Shown: positions 52,976-62,976 of the stretch, in pieces
Numbering within the stretch: position 1 is the stretch's first letter
How the letters are laid out: every line of letters starts with the position of its first letter
Assembly: GCF_029607905.1 (NCBI RefSeq)
Contig: NZ_JAPHEH010000001.1
Span: 186,001-250,000, forward strand
Length of the DNA stretch: 64,000 bases
Origin: Thiovibrio frasassiensis
GTDB lineage: Bacteria; Desulfobacterota; Desulfobulbia; Desulfobulbales; Desulfurivibrionaceae
Direction: 5' to 3'
Notes under the pieces: model-generated
Seen by the model: only the letters and a program-made list of their open reading frames with translations
Databases searched by the model: none
What the model was told of the DNA's origin: nothing
Position numbers and translations under genes: made by a program

Positions 52976-54112
52976 TCACTTGGGTTCCGTCCCCTTACCC
53001 TTGGCGCCGCCCCTCACATCGAGAAAGGGCAACAGCCCCCCCTTGTTTGGGTCAACCACATAGATCTCGCTGACCTTGGGCAGGACCTCCTGCATGGTCT
53101 CCAGATACATCCGCCTGCGGGTGACATCCTGTCCCCCTTTGTATTCCTTGAGGATGGCGAGAAAACGGGAGGCCTCGCCCTGGGCCAGATTCACCCGTTC
53201 CACCGCGTAGCCTTGCGCCTCTTCCAGCATCTTTTTCGCATCGCCCCGGGCCTTGGGCACCTCCCGGTTGTAGGCTTCCTCCGCCTCGTTTACCAGCCGC
53301 TTCATATCCTGATCCGCCTCATTGACCTCGTTGAAGGCCGGCTTGACGTGTTCCGGCGGATTCACATCCTGCAACTGAACGGTGACGATCTTCACCCCCG
53401 CCTGATAGCGATCCAGGGAGTCCTGAACCTCGCGCTGGGTGGCGGCCGCCAACATTTCCCGGTTGCTGAGCACATAGTCAAAGGTCATGTTGCCGACGAT
53501 GCGGCGCAGGGCGACCTCGGAAATATCACGGACCGCCTGTCGGACATCCTTGACCTTGAAGGCAAAGAAGATGGGATCCTGCACCTTGTACTGGATGATC
53601 CACTCCAGATCGATGACATTGCGGTCGCTGGTGAGCATGAGCGACTCGTTGTCAAAACCGGCCTTCGCATATTCGGTGCGCTGCCCGGGAATTTTCGTCC
53701 TGAAGCCAAACTCCTCCTTGCGGACATTTTCCACATCGATCTTGATGAGCTCGTCAATGAGCGGCAGCTTGAAGTTCAAGCCCGACGAGGTCGTTTTGAC
53801 ATATTTGCCAAAACGCAACACCACGCCCTTTTCTCCGGGAGCGATGGTGTAAAAAGCGGAAAAAATGATATAGCCGAGAAAAAACACACCGATGATCATC
53901 CCCGGTCGGCCAAGGCCGCCCAAGAGTCCGGCCCCGGGGATATTCGGCCCTGCGCTCCCGCCACCGCCGGCCGGCCCCTTATCCTTCGCGCCGCTCGCCC
54001 CCTCAAAGAACTCCTTGATCTTGTTGAGCAAGAGAGCAATAAGCTCTTCAGGGGTTTGCGGCCCCTTTTTTTTGCCCCAAGGTGGCTGCTGATCCTGATC
54101 ATCCCAAGCCAT
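52976..54112 (-). CDS. hflK: HflK subunit of the HflKC complex
   Basis: 378 residues from ATG 54112, with AAAGGAG 9 nt upstream. A Gly/Pro-rich cytoplasmic N-terminus (DDQDQQPPWGKKKG, GPAGGGGSAGPN) precedes a membrane segment (MIIGVFFLGYIIFSAFYTIA), then the SPFH domain (APGEKGVVLRFGKYVKTTSS) and the helical region VKPAFNEVNEADQDMKRLVN. Modulates FtsH proteolysis of membrane proteins. First gene of the hflKC pair. Confidence 0.93.
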   Translation of the reverse strand: MAWDDQDQQPPWGKKKGPQTPEELIALLLNKIKEFFEGASGAKDKGPAGGGGSAGPNIPGAGLLGGLGRPGMIIGVFFLGYIIFSAFYTIAPGEKGVVLRFGKYVKTTSSGLNFKLPLIDELIKIDVENVRKEEFGFRTKIPGQRTEYAKAGFDNESLMLTSDRNVIDLEWIIQYKVQDPIFFAFKVKDVRQAVRDISEVALRRIVGNMTFDYVLSNREMLAAATQREVQDSLDRYQAGVKIVTVQLQDVNPPEHVKPAFNEVNEADQDMKRLVNEAEEAYNREVPKARGDAKKMLEEAQGYAVERVNLAQGEASRFLAILKEYKGGQDVTRRRMYLETMQEVLPKVSEIYVVDPNKGGLLPFLDVRGGAKGKGTEPK

Positions 54113-54383
54113 GGGCTCGACTCCTTTTTTTAAAAAAATTATTTCCAGATTTCCCAGATGCATGGGAAACATCCGCTCCATGCCCTGATCTTGACCCTTG
54201 ACCCTAACAGCCTTCCCAGGGTGGTTCAAGGCCGAAGTGCAATAAAACTACATATCTTACTGGTTTAACAGGCAATATTTATTATAAAAGTACGAAGCCC
54301 AGGCGTTTTCTGGCTCGGCTGCCCAACCATCTGCCCCGTTTCCCCGGCCCTCTCTCTCCGAGGACAATGACGCGCCCTGAATT

Positions 54384-55325
54384 TTACAGCCCGCTCCGGG
54401 GGTACAGGGCAAAGAGCCAGCAGCCGAACACCATTGCCAGGCTGGCAACAAAGAGCAGCCATTGACCAGCGGGCGCAAGCACCCGTTTCCCGGCAAGCCC
54501 TAAAGCGACAAGGAGCATCCCGACCAGAAGGCCAACGAAGACGCCCCAAAAATGCGCGCCCAGGTCGGTCCGCTCTCCGGAAGAGCCCATGAGCGCCAAC
54601 AGGCTTGCCGCACTGCCCAAGGCAAGGACCATCTCCTGCCAGCCGCCGATCCGGCGCAACCGCATGCCGCTTAAGATGCCGACCATACCGAAAACCGCAG
54701 TGGAAAAGCCAATGGAACGATAGAGATCATCATGGAAGAATACGTTGATACCATTGGCAAGAACCCCGGTACACAAAACCGAGAACCAGGCAATGCCGCT
54801 GCCAAGATGGCGGCAGAGCGAATAGACCAGCACGCCGCCGAAGAAAATATTGCCAAGCAGATGCACGCTGTCCGCATGCAGGGTCAGGGCGGTAACCAGG
54901 CGCCACCACTGACCATCGTGCAGCACCCGGAACCGATCCAGGGCTCCGATATCAAACCAGTGGCTGTGGCTCTCCCAGGCACCGGTGACACCATAAAACA
55001 CGACCAGCCCGCCGATAACCGGCAACACTGGGGGTGCATTCTCGACTATGGTCTCCCGCTCGAATCGAAATGGACGCTCCGGGGGCCAATCCTGGTTTTC
55101 TTCGGAAAAAAGCAGCAGCTCTTGCCGGGCGCGGATGATGTTTTCCTCGGGGACCAGCAGCTGCCAGCCCGCTGCGCCATGGAACAGCTCATGCTCAATA
55201 TCCGCAGCATGCAGGACCAAAGACCACAGATGGGCCACTTCCCGCTCCGGCGTCAAGCCGATGGACACCCAGCTCGACAAGGGTTCAGGCGGGTGCACAA
55301 ACAGCTCCCCGGCGTGCACACCCAT
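54384..55325 (-). CDS. Rhomboid-family intramembrane protease
   Basis: 313 residues. A ~110-residue soluble N-terminal part (MGVHAGELFVHPPEPLSSW) precedes six membrane segments. The active-site serine is in SIGFSTAVFGMVG (GxSx, near 205) and histidine in TDLGAHFWGVFVG (near 256); the HxxxN motif is LHADSVHLLGNIFF (near 153). So the Ser-His dyad is intact. Its substrates are unknown. It starts 3 bp after the motB stop, so it is probably in the motAB operon. Confidence 0.85.
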   Translation of the reverse strand: MGVHAGELFVHPPEPLSSWVSIGLTPEREVAHLWSLVLHAADIEHELFHGAAGWQLLVPEENIIRARQELLLFSEENQDWPPERPFRFERETIVENAPPVLPVIGGLVVFYGVTGAWESHSHWFDIGALDRFRVLHDGQWWRLVTALTLHADSVHLLGNIFFGGVLVYSLCRHLGSGIAWFSVLCTGVLANGINVFFHDDLYRSIGFSTAVFGMVGILSGMRLRRIGGWQEMVLALGSAASLLALMGSSGERTDLGAHFWGVFVGLLVGMLLVALGLAGKRVLAPAGQWLLFVASLAMVFGCWLFALYPRSGL

Positions 55326-55328
55326 CCG

Positions 55329-56126
55329 CTATTGCCCGCCGAATTTCAACGCCTCACCTTGAGCCCCCTTGCGGGAAAGCATGACAATATCGACGCGCCG
55401 ATTGAGCTTCCGCCCTTCTTCCGTGGCGTTATCCGCGATGGGCCGGTATTCGCCATAGCCGGTCACGGAGAGCTTGGCGCCCATGAAGCCGTGCTTCTCC
55501 ATGAGATAATGGACAATGCTGTTGGCGCGGGCGGTGGAGAGTTCCCAGTTGGAGGGAAAGGTCGGAGATTTAACCGGCACATTATCCGTGTGCCCTTCGA
55601 TACGGAGGGTATTGGCATAGCGGGAGATGGAGGTGGCAATCTTGTCCAGGAGAGGAAGGGCGCCCGGCTGAACCTGGGCGGTGCCGGAGGGAAAGAACCC
55701 GGCCTCCTTCAAGCTTATGACCAAGCCCCGTTCGTTGACGGTCAGCTGCACCTCGTTTTTACCGCCATACTCCTGAAGATTGTTCTGGATGTCCTGCTTG
55801 ATCTGGCTGAACTCCTGGGCCTCGGCAGCGGAGGAGACCTCCTCCTGGGACTGGGGCGGCACCGGCGGCTCCACCACTTCGGGGATCAGACCAAAATCCT
55901 TGTTGCCGATAACCTTGAGCGCCGGGGTTAAAGTCTGAGGCCCGGAGAAAGAAGATTGGATGGAGGCCTGCACCTCCTCCATTTTTTTCTGATCCACGAT
56001 GGACATGGCATAGAGCATTACAAAAACGGCAAAAAGCAGGGTGATAAAATCCGCATAGGAGACAAGCCACCGCTCCAGGTTCGGCTCCTTCTCGTGCGCT
56101 TTTTTCCTTTTCGGTCTGCTCATCAA
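55329..56126 (-). CDS. motB: MotB-type stator protein
   Basis: 265 residues. The N-terminal anchor has the channel aspartate in LVSYADFITLLFAVFVMLYA (near residue 22). The periplasmic OmpA-like peptidoglycan-binding domain (about 140-260) contains EGHTDNVPVKSPTFPSNWEL and STARANSIVHYL. Couples ion flow to flagellar rotation with MotA. Overlaps motA by 4 nt. No other flagellar genes lie in the window. Confidence 0.93.
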   Translation of the reverse strand: MMSRPKRKKAHEKEPNLERWLVSYADFITLLFAVFVMLYAMSIVDQKKMEEVQASIQSSFSGPQTLTPALKVIGNKDFGLIPEVVEPPVPPQSQEEVSSAAEAQEFSQIKQDIQNNLQEYGGKNEVQLTVNERGLVISLKEAGFFPSGTAQVQPGALPLLDKIATSISRYANTLRIEGHTDNVPVKSPTFPSNWELSTARANSIVHYLMEKHGFMGAKLSVTGYGEYRPIADNATEEGRKLNRRVDIVMLSRKGAQGEALKFGGQ

Positions 56127-56902
56127 CCACCCCCGCCTCGGCTGTAGATCAGGACCCCGCTGGTCAGGGTGAAACCACGCAACCGTTTTTCGATCATCCT
56201 GGGGTTCTCGCCTTTCTGAATGGCAAGAAGGCCCTCAATCACTATTTCCCGCTGGAGAATCTGTTCCTTCAATCTTTTTTTGAGCTTGGTACTGAGAGGG
56301 ATACAGATGATATTGGCGGTCATCAGTCCATAGATCGTGGCCACGAAGGCCACGGCAATGCCGGCGCCAAGCTTGGAGGTGTCGGAAAGATTGTTCATTA
56401 CATGGATCAAGCCCAACACCGCGCCGATGATGCCGATGGTCGGGGCAAAGCCGCCTGCGGCCTCAAAGACCTCGGCACTGACCTTGTGGCGCTCCTCGAA
56501 ATTGGTGAGTTCGATCTGCAGAACCGCCATAACCTCCTCGGGGTCCATGCCGTCCACAACCATTTCCAGACCCTGGCCGAGGAACCGATCCTTAACCCGT
56601 TGCGCGTCCTGCTCCAGGGTTATCAAGCCGTTCTTCCTGGCGGTGCTGGCAAAACCGACCAGTTTGCCGATCAACTCCTCCGGATCTTCTTCCTGGGGAA
56701 AAATGGCTGTCGCAGCACTGGAGAAGGCCCGGAGAATATCCTGGAGCGGAAAAGAAACAAAGGTTGCCCCCAAGGTCCCCCCCAAAACAATAAGGGCCGC
56801 AGTGGGCTGAATAAGGGCGTCGATGTGGCCGCCCTCGAGAAGCTGGCCGCCGATAACGGCGCCGAAGCCCATAAACAGGCCGATAAGGGTAGCTATGTCC
56901 AT
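56123..56902 (-). CDS. motA: MotA-type stator protein
   Basis: 259 residues with four membrane segments. It starts MDIATLIGLFMGFGAVIGGQ; the conserved proline-rich segment reads FAPTIGIIGAVLGLIHVMNN (about 150-169), and the cytoplasmic loop RKNGLITLEQDAQRVKDRFL (about 88-107) carries the torque-generating charges. The LGAGIAVAFVATIYGLMTAN segment follows. Similar to PomA-type stators; whether H+ or Na+ is used cannot be told. First gene of motA-motB-rhomboid. Confidence 0.95.
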   Translation of the reverse strand: MDIATLIGLFMGFGAVIGGQLLEGGHIDALIQPTAALIVLGGTLGATFVSFPLQDILRAFSSAATAIFPQEEDPEELIGKLVGFASTARKNGLITLEQDAQRVKDRFLGQGLEMVVDGMDPEEVMAVLQIELTNFEERHKVSAEVFEAAGGFAPTIGIIGAVLGLIHVMNNLSDTSKLGAGIAVAFVATIYGLMTANIICIPLSTKLKKRLKEQILQREIVIEGLLAIQKGENPRMIEKRLRGFTLTSGVLIYSRGGGG

Positions 56903-57120
56903 ATGTTGTGCGGCTCCATTGAGTTATCCAAAGGGAAATGCCCGTATTATAGCACGGTTCCCCCATCCCTGGTCAACAAAAAGAGAGGCGGACGGTGCAG
57001 AGAACCCGAAAGGGCAAAGGCTATTTGTCGCCAGACGGGAAAAGCCTCTGCGCACGGCAAAAAAAAAGGTCATGCCGAAGCATGACCTGATTTCTTTACA
57101 CAAGAAAACGTTTTTCAAAA

Positions 57121-57207
57121 TGGTGCCGAAGAGAAGACTCGAACTTCCACGAGGAAACCCCCACTAGGCCCTGAACCTAGCGCGTCTACCAATTCCGCCA
57201 CTTCGGC
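57121..57207 (-). tRNA. tRNA-Leu (anticodon CAG)
   Basis: 87 nt; acceptor arms GCCGAAG and CTTCGGC, a long variable arm (TGGGGGTTTCCTCG region), anticodon loop TTCAGGG giving CAG, T arm GTTCGAGTC, and encoded CCA at the 3' end (57121-57123). Confidence 0.95.
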
Positions 57208-57351
57208 ACATCGTGAGAGGCGATAATAGTTTTTCCGACCACTGTTTGTCAAGAAAATTTACAAGGGGGTGCATAAAAAATCTCCCCGGGCTGCAGCTTG
57301 ACCTTTTCCCGGTTGTCGCCTATTGTATGCGCACATAAAATCAGGACGCCC

Positions 57352-58332
57352 ATGACCATGAAAATATTCACCAACATCGCCGACATTCCAGGACCTTTTC
57401 CCAAGGCTGCCGTTACCATCGGCAACTTTGACGGCGTCCATCTGGGCCATCAGATCCTCTTCTCCGAGGTGGTGAGCAGAGCCTACCAAAAGAAAGGGAC
57501 CAGCGTGGTTGTCACCTTTGAGCCGCATCCGCTCAAGGTGGTCCGACCCGACATCGGCCTCAAGCTCATCTCCACCGCCGAACAAAAGAAAGAGCTCATT
57601 GCTCTGGCCAATATCGACGTGCTGATCATCCTCCCCTTTACCCGGGAGTTTGCCAATACCCCGGCCGAGTCCTTTGTGGATCAGGTCTTGCGCCAGGCCA
57701 TCGGCGTCCAGGACCTGGTGGTGGGGTACGACTATGCCTTTGGTAAAAGCCGCCAGGGCGACATCCCTTTTCTGCAGGAACAAGGCAAGGCCAAAGGGTT
57801 CACGGTCTCGGTGGTGGAACCCTATTACGTAGAGGGGATGCTGGCCAGCAGCACCAAGATCCGGGAACTGGTGGGCTTGGGCAAGATGGCGGATGTCAAA
57901 AAACTGCTTGGCCGCTACTACCAGATCCGGGGCGAGGTTAAAATGGGCAAGCAACGCGGCGGCCCCCTGCTGGGCTTTCCCACCGCGAACCTCGCCATCG
58001 CCGAGGAGGATCTTTGCCCCCATTTGGGCGTTTACGTCACCCAGGTAATCTACGACGGCAAATGTTACGGCGGCGTGCTCAACATCGGCTACAACCCGAC
58101 CTTTGAAGGGCAACATCTCTCCGCCGAAACCCATATCTTCGACTTCAACCAGGATATCTACGGCAAACCGATCAAGATCAACCTGCTCCGCTTCCTCCGC
58201 GGAGAAAAGAAGTTTTCCGCCCCCGGCGAGCTGGCCGCCCAGATCAGCCGGGATGTGGCCGATGCCAAGAAGGTCCTGGCCGATGCCCAGCAGGAGATCC
58301 TGCTCTCCTGCGAAGAGAAGTACAACCGATAA
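57352..58332 (+). CDS. ribF: Bifunctional riboflavin kinase / FAD synthetase
   Basis: 326 residues from ATG 57352, with AGGA 7 nt upstream. FAD synthetase domain: AAVTIGNFDGVHLGHQILF (near residue 19), VVVTFEPHPLKV and VGYDYAFGKSRQGD. Riboflavin kinase domain: KMGKQRGGPLLGFPTANLAI (near 202), then HLGVYVTQVIYDGKCYGGVL and NIGYNPTF. Makes FMN and FAD. A terminator follows. Confidence 0.95.
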   Translation: MTMKIFTNIADIPGPFPKAAVTIGNFDGVHLGHQILFSEVVSRAYQKKGTSVVVTFEPHPLKVVRPDIGLKLISTAEQKKELIALANIDVLIILPFTREFANTPAESFVDQVLRQAIGVQDLVVGYDYAFGKSRQGDIPFLQEQGKAKGFTVSVVEPYYVEGMLASSTKIRELVGLGKMADVKKLLGRYYQIRGEVKMGKQRGGPLLGFPTANLAIAEEDLCPHLGVYVTQVIYDGKCYGGVLNIGYNPTFEGQHLSAETHIFDFNQDIYGKPIKINLLRFLRGEKKFSAPGELAAQISRDVADAKKVLADAQQEILLSCEEKYNR

Positions 58333-58367
58333 AAAAAGCCCGTCTCTTGCAAGGCGGGCTTTTTTTA
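58331..58367. terminator. Bidirectional terminator after ribF
   Basis: Stem agcccg / cgggct with A7 and T7 tracts on both sides. It serves both ribF and the convergent chemoreceptor gene. Confidence 0.8.
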
Positions 58368-58387
58368 TCTGCTTTTACAACCAACCC

Positions 58388-60028
58388 TTAAAAATCTTCA
58401 AAGTCGTCCTCACCAAAAGGGATCACCTCTTCGGGTTTTTTCGAAGCACCACGGTTTGCACCGGGCGGTAAAGCCGCAAGCGGCTTCTTCCGCGCTTGCC
58501 CTGGTTTCTGGCTGAGCGCCATGCGCGCCTGGGTGTTTTTTTTCGCAGCTGGCCGCTGTCCGCCACTGCCCCCTACCTCGGTCCCGGCCAAAGCAGCCAA
58601 CTCCAGCACAACAATCTGTAGGACTTCGGTTTGTCCGCCCAATTCCTCGGAATGCCCGGCCGCCTCTTCCGCATTGGCCGCAACCTGCTGGATCACCTGA
58701 TCCATTTGGCCTATGGCTTGGTTGATCTGGCTGATCCCCTTCGCCTGCTCATCGGAAGCAGTATGGATTTCGCTCATCAGAGAATCCACCTTGCCGATGT
58801 GCGCACTCACCTTGCCGAACTCCTCGCTCGTCTTGCCGACAAGCGCCGAACCGCCGCGCACCTTCTCCACTGTGCCCTCAATGAGCTCGGCCGTGTTTCT
58901 CGCTGCCTCGGCGGCCCGCATGGCAAGATTGCGCACCTCATCGGCGACCACGGCAAACCCGGCCCCGGCCTCACCGGCCCGTGCCGCCTCAACCGCGGCA
59001 TTCAGAGCGAGCAGGTTGGTCTGGAAAGCGATCTCGTCGATGGTTTTGACGATCTTCGAGGTTTGTTCACTGGCTGCGGATATTTCACCCATGGAGGCGG
59101 TCAGCTCGCCCATGGACTGGCTGGCCAGCGAAATAACCTTTGCCGTTTCCCGCATCACCCCTTCGGCTTCGGCAGAGTTTTCGGCATTGCGTTTGGTCTG
59201 GGAAGACATCTCTTCCATGGAAGAAGAAGTCTCTTCAATGCCTGCGGCCTGCTCGGAGGCGCCATCGGCCAAAACCTGCCCGGCCTCGGCTATGGCACTC
59301 GCGGAGGCATGCACCTGGCTGGACGTTTCGCTCAAGATCGCCACCACTCTCTGCAGCGAGCCCGAGATCTTGCGATTTATGGCCAGGCCAACCAACAGCA
59401 TGAGAATGCCCCCGCCGACAAGACCAAAAAACAGCACATATTGGGTGGTCTTTGTAACCGAAAGCAAGCCAGAGGCGGTTTCAGCGATCATCCCATCGAC
59501 CGCAACAAAGAGGAGATCCGCCCCCTCTTCAAGATCATAGGTGACCTGCTTGATCTCACCGAACATCTTGTTGCCCTGCTGCGGGGTAATGGAGGGGTCG
59601 GCGCTGATCTGCGCGGCAATTGCCAAAAAACCATCATGGTACTTGAGGTAGACATCTTCCAGCCCTGCCGCCTTCTGTTTGATATCCGCGGCAAGCTCAT
59701 CGTCGGCCGCGATCATTGCCGCAACCTTCTGAATATCTTTTTTTATCTTTTCAGAGGCCTTGGCAAAACTCTCCAGATACTTCTGCTGCTTTTCCGCATT
59801 GCCGATATTGAGGAGAAAATCCTTTTCGTACCGCCGGTGCATCAAGATATTATTCTTGATTTCACCCAAGGTAAGAGCCAGGGGCATATCCGACTGGGTC
59901 AACATCACAACCCCAGCCTTGTTGCCCTGGAACTGCCACAGGGAAACGGAACTCAGCCCCACCACCAAGAGAATGGCCAAGCCAAACCCAATGAGCAACA
60001 ATTTTTTCACGGTAACATCACCATTCAC
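58388..60028 (-). CDS. Methyl-accepting chemotaxis protein
   Basis: 546 residues from GTG 60028, with AGGAGG 8 nt upstream. Two membrane segments ([20 protein letters not shown] near 10; [20 protein letters not shown] near 190) bracket a periplasmic helical sensor domain with [20 protein letters not shown], as in HBM-type domains. The signalling tip reads [20 protein letters not shown], then [20 protein letters not shown]. The C-terminal tail ends [11 protein letters not shown]; acidic tails like this occur in receptors with tethering peptides. Confidence 0.92.
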   Translation of the reverse strand: MNGDVTVKKLLLIGFGLAILLVVGLSSVSLWQFQGNKAGVVMLTQSDMPLALTLGEIKNNILMHRRYEKDFLLNIGNAEKQQKYLESFAKASEKIKKDIQKVAAMIAADDELAADIKQKAAGLEDVYLKYHDGFLAIAAQISADPSITPQQGNKMFGEIKQVTYDLEEGADLLFVAVDGMIAETASGLLSVTKTTQYVLFFGLVGGGILMLLVGLAINRKISGSLQRVVAILSETSSQVHASASAIAEAGQVLADGASEQAAGIEETSSSMEEMSSQTKRNAENSAEAEGVMRETAKVISLASQSMGELTASMGEISAASEQTSKIVKTIDEIAFQTNLLALNAAVEAARAGEAGAGFAVVADEVRNLAMRAAEAARNTAELIEGTVEKVRGGSALVGKTSEEFGKVSAHIGKVDSLMSEIHTASDEQAKGISQINQAIGQMDQVIQQVAANAEEAAGHSEELGGQTEVLQIVVLELAALAGTEVGGSGGQRPAAKKNTQARMALSQKPGQARKKPLAALPPGANRGASKKPEEVIPFGEDDFEDF

Positions 60029-60122
60029 AATCCCTTCCTCCTGTGCACTGACTCCATTGCCTCGCCGGATCCCCCCCAACTTCTTTTTCCCCTTCTATCA
60101 TTTCCGCAGCGACGCGTACCAG

Positions 60123-60160
60123 AAAAAAAACGGCTGATCCCCGAGAGAACCAGCCGTTTT
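60123..60160 (-). terminator. Terminator upstream of the chemoreceptor gene
   Basis: Stem aacggctg / cagccgtt with a T tract on the minus strand. It ends the PhnD-like transcript after the receptor remnant. Confidence 0.75.
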
Positions 60161-60185
60161 CCACTAATTGACCGCAGATTAGCCG

Positions 60186-60269
60186 CTAAAAATCTTCAAA
60201 CTCCTCCCCGGCAAAAGGGATACCCTTTTCAGCCTTCTTCCCTGCCGCAGCAGGTTGCAATTGCTCTTT
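60186..60269 (-). pseudogene. C-terminal remnant of a second chemoreceptor gene
   Basis: A 27-codon open stretch between an in-frame TAA and TAG encodes a peptide ending KKAEKGIPFAGEEFEDF. The tail of the chemoreceptor just downstream ends [17 protein letters not shown]. The match over the last 17 residues, the same stop position, and the following true terminator show that a second receptor gene once ended here and has been deleted except for its tail. Confidence 0.65.
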
Positions 60270-60297
60270 TTAGCAGGCCCCACCCCTCCCGGAGTCA

Positions 60298-61191
60298 TTA
60301 GTTGGCAAACGCCCCATACTTCAGGGCCTTCAGGCATTCCCGCACACTGCTAAAATCAGCAGCCGGCGCCCAGCCAAGAATTCCGGCTTTCTTGGCCGCA
60401 TCGGAATCGGCCTTAATCGAGAGGAGAGCATCGGTGAACTTCTGAACCTTGGCGGCATCAACATGCTTTGCCGCTGCCATGGGCCACTCCGGATAGAGCT
60501 CGGTGCTGTGCACAAAGGGAAAGCTGTCTTTGATCTGGTTGATGATCCTGAAGTCGGCCATGGAGATCTTGCCTTCCTTTGCCATGGCCTCCATGACGTC
60601 GGTGCGAACGGTGCCGGCATCCATGGCCCCATTTTTTACCGCGAGAACCACGTTGTCATGCTTGCCGCCTTCCCGGAATTCGGCAAAATCTTTTTTGTAA
60701 TCGATCCCGTTCTGGAGCAGAAGACGCAAAGCCATCTGGCCGCCGCCGAAAGAAGAGGATTTCACCACCATGAATTTTTTGCCCTTGAGATCAGCAAGAT
60801 TCTGGATGGGGCTGTCCTTGCGGACCAAAATCACCCCGCCGAACTCCTTGACCGGCTTGCCCCCCGCCGAATTGACCTGCGAGGCAATGGCCTTGGCGCC
60901 ATACAGTTTTTCCATCTCCACGTAAAAAGCGGAGTTGGCCAACACAAAATCAATCTTGCCGTCTTTCAACATGGGCGAAATGGCAGCAAACTCAAGGGGC
61001 ATAATGGTAACCGGCTCTCCCATCTTGGCGGTGAGATACTCTCCGGTCGCGGACCATTCCTCCATAACCTTGGGCGCACCCCGCAATGCCAGAACGCCGA
61101 CCTTGATTTCCGCCTGCGCCGCCACGACGAAGATGGCACTGGCCAACAGGGCCAGAGACATCATCCCGATCTTTTTCATGCTGCTTCCCAT
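60298..61191 (-). CDS. PhnD/SsuA-type periplasmic binding protein
   Basis: 297 residues from ATG 61191, with AAGGAG 7 nt upstream. Signal peptide (MKKIGMMSLALLASAIFVVA, cleavage near AQA-E), then a PhnD-like domain: VGVLALRGAPKVMEEWSATG, YLTAKMGEPVTIMPLEF, KGKKFMVVKSSSFGGGQMAL and FPFVHSTELYPEWPMA. Domain resembles binding proteins of phosphonate/phosphite transporters, but no permease or ATPase is adjacent. It may feed a signalling receptor; the chemoreceptor and the two-component pair are its neighbours. Confidence 0.8.
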   Translation of the reverse strand: MGSSMKKIGMMSLALLASAIFVVAAQAEIKVGVLALRGAPKVMEEWSATGEYLTAKMGEPVTIMPLEFAAISPMLKDGKIDFVLANSAFYVEMEKLYGAKAIASQVNSAGGKPVKEFGGVILVRKDSPIQNLADLKGKKFMVVKSSSFGGGQMALRLLLQNGIDYKKDFAEFREGGKHDNVVLAVKNGAMDAGTVRTDVMEAMAKEGKISMADFRIINQIKDSFPFVHSTELYPEWPMAAAKHVDAAKVQKFTDALLSIKADSDAAKKAGILGWAPAADFSSVRECLKALKYGAFAN

Positions 61192-61333
61192 AAGACTTCT
61201 CCTTGCTGTTGTAGTTCATGCTCTTTCCGGAAAATCCGGAACCCAAACAGACAAAAATGGAAACCTCCGGGCAAGATAAAGCCCTCCGCCGGAAGCGCCA
61301 TCGTATAGGTAATAACACCCACACTTAATTTAT

Positions 61334-61361
61334 TGTATAATTTTCAGGAAGATAGTGTCAA
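61334..61361 (-). promoter_or_regulatory. Promoter of the PhnD-like gene
   Basis: On the minus strand TTGACA (61356-61361), a 16-bp spacer and TATACA (61334-61339). The expected leader is about 135 nt. The remaining ~250 bp upstream to 61616 show no gene. Confidence 0.6.
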
Positions 61362-61616
61362 AGGGAATTGTCCTTTTGTTTTTCTTTTTTTTCGACAGAA
61401 TCACTGCCCAAGACAAAGGGTGTCACGGACCAGGATGGCCCTGTCGCCATGGCGACAGACATCCGCGGCGGTAGGGTCCGCCATGATGAGACGTAGCCCT
61501 CCGCGGTCAGCGGGCGGTGATCCCGGCAATGCCCCCGCCTGCTAGATATTTTCCGAAATTTTCAGAGAGGAGATACCGTGGAGGGCGAAGGCGAATATTC
61601 TCAAACAGAGCGGAAA

Positions 61617-62960
61617 TCAAATCTTGAATTTTTCCAGGCGATAGATCAGGACATGACGCGGAATCTTGAGCAGGCGGGCCGCCTCGGAGCGGTTGCCGTT
61701 GGCCTTGGCCAGGGCCTTTACAATCAGACCCCGCTCGACCGCCTCCAGGGAAAGACCCTCATCCGGGATTTCCGGAATACCCTTTGTGCCGAGAGCTTGG
61801 CTCAGCGGAGCAAGCTGCAGATCATCCGCCTCGATGAACAGCCCCTTACGCAGGATAACCGCGCGCTCGACAATGTTTTGCAGCTCACGGATATTCCCGG
61901 GCCAGGGATGGATTTTCAACCTGGCCAGGGCTTGGGGGGAAAAGCGTACCCCGGCAGGGGCACCGAGCTTCAGCAGAAAATGGCCAACCAGTCCCGGAAT
62001 ATCCTCTCGCCGTTCCCGAAGCGGGGGGAGCGGCAGAACAATCACCCCCAGCCGGTAGTAGAGATCCTCCCGAAAGGTCCCTTGGCCAATGGCGGCATAG
62101 AGATCCCGGTTGGAAGCGGCAATCAAGCGGACATCCACCGCTTCCGGCTGGTCTGCGCCAACCGGCGTCACCACCCGCTCCTGGATGGCGCGAAGCAGCT
62201 TGGCCTGGAGATCCAGCCGCAGCTCACCGATCTCGTCGAGAAAGAGACTGCCGCCGGCGGCGGACTGGAAACAACCCTTGCGGCTGCGCACCGCGCCGGT
62301 AAAGGCGCCTTTAACATGGCCGAAGAGTTCGCTTTCGAGAAGGTTTTCCGGAATGGCGGCACAGTTCACTGCCACCATAGGCCCCTGCGCCCTTGGGCTG
62401 TGCTGGTGGACGAGCCGGGCCAGCACCTCCTTACCGGTCCCTGATTCTCCGGCGATCAACACGTTGGCTTCACTATTGGCCGCGCGCTTTGCCGTGTCCA
62501 GCAACTCGGCCATGGCTGAATTGGCGGTTTCCATGCCCTCGGTCCCGGTCAGCCTGTTGATCTCACCACTCAGCAGCTGTTTCTGCTCGTGCAGCTGCCG
62601 CAGCTCCAACGCCTTCCGGCAGGAAAGGCGCAACGCCTCCCGGTCGAAGGGCTTGGCAAGAAAGGTAAAAGCCCCTTCCTGCATGGCCTTAACCGCCAAT
62701 TCGATGGAGCCGAAGGCGGTGATCACCAACACCGGAGTAAGCGGCGACTCTTTTTTTACCGCCGCCAAAATCTGCAAGCCGTTCAGGTCGCCAAGCTGCA
62801 CATCGGTGATCACCAGATCCGGGTCATGCCGGCGAAAAAGCGCCAACCCCTCCCGGCCCGAGGCTGCAGCGAGCACGTGGAAACCTCCGCTGCTCAGGTT
62901 GTATTCCGTAACCCGCCGCAGGCTGGCATCATCATCAATAAGCAATATCCGGGGTTTCAT
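61617..62960 (-). CDS. NtrC-family sigma-54-dependent response regulator
   Basis: 447 residues from ATG 62960, with GGAGG 7 nt upstream. Receiver domain: ILLIDDDASLRRVTEYNLSS with the phospho-acceptor Asp in LVITDVQLGDLNG (near 54). The AAA+ domain has Walker A VLIAGESGTGKEVLARLVHQ (near 170), the sigma-54-contacting GAFTGA loop and Walker B-like SLFLDEIGELRLDLQ. The C-terminal DNA-binding part has GNRSEAARLLKIPRHVLIYR. The kinase gene is 16 bp upstream on the same strand. Targets are not visible; no clear sigma-54 promoter was found for the PhnD-like gene. Confidence 0.93.
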   Translation of the reverse strand: MKPRILLIDDDASLRRVTEYNLSSGGFHVLAAASGREGLALFRRHDPDLVITDVQLGDLNGLQILAAVKKESPLTPVLVITAFGSIELAVKAMQEGAFTFLAKPFDREALRLSCRKALELRQLHEQKQLLSGEINRLTGTEGMETANSAMAELLDTAKRAANSEANVLIAGESGTGKEVLARLVHQHSPRAQGPMVAVNCAAIPENLLESELFGHVKGAFTGAVRSRKGCFQSAAGGSLFLDEIGELRLDLQAKLLRAIQERVVTPVGADQPEAVDVRLIAASNRDLYAAIGQGTFREDLYYRLGVIVLPLPPLRERREDIPGLVGHFLLKLGAPAGVRFSPQALARLKIHPWPGNIRELQNIVERAVILRKGLFIEADDLQLAPLSQALGTKGIPEIPDEGLSLEAVERGLIVKALAKANGNRSEAARLLKIPRHVLIYRLEKFKI

Positions 62961-62976
62961 GCGATCGCCTCCGCCG

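Noticed and set aside
58631-60301. A 556-codon plus-strand frame opposite the chemoreceptor
   Set aside because: Antisense of a receptor with intact signalling domain.
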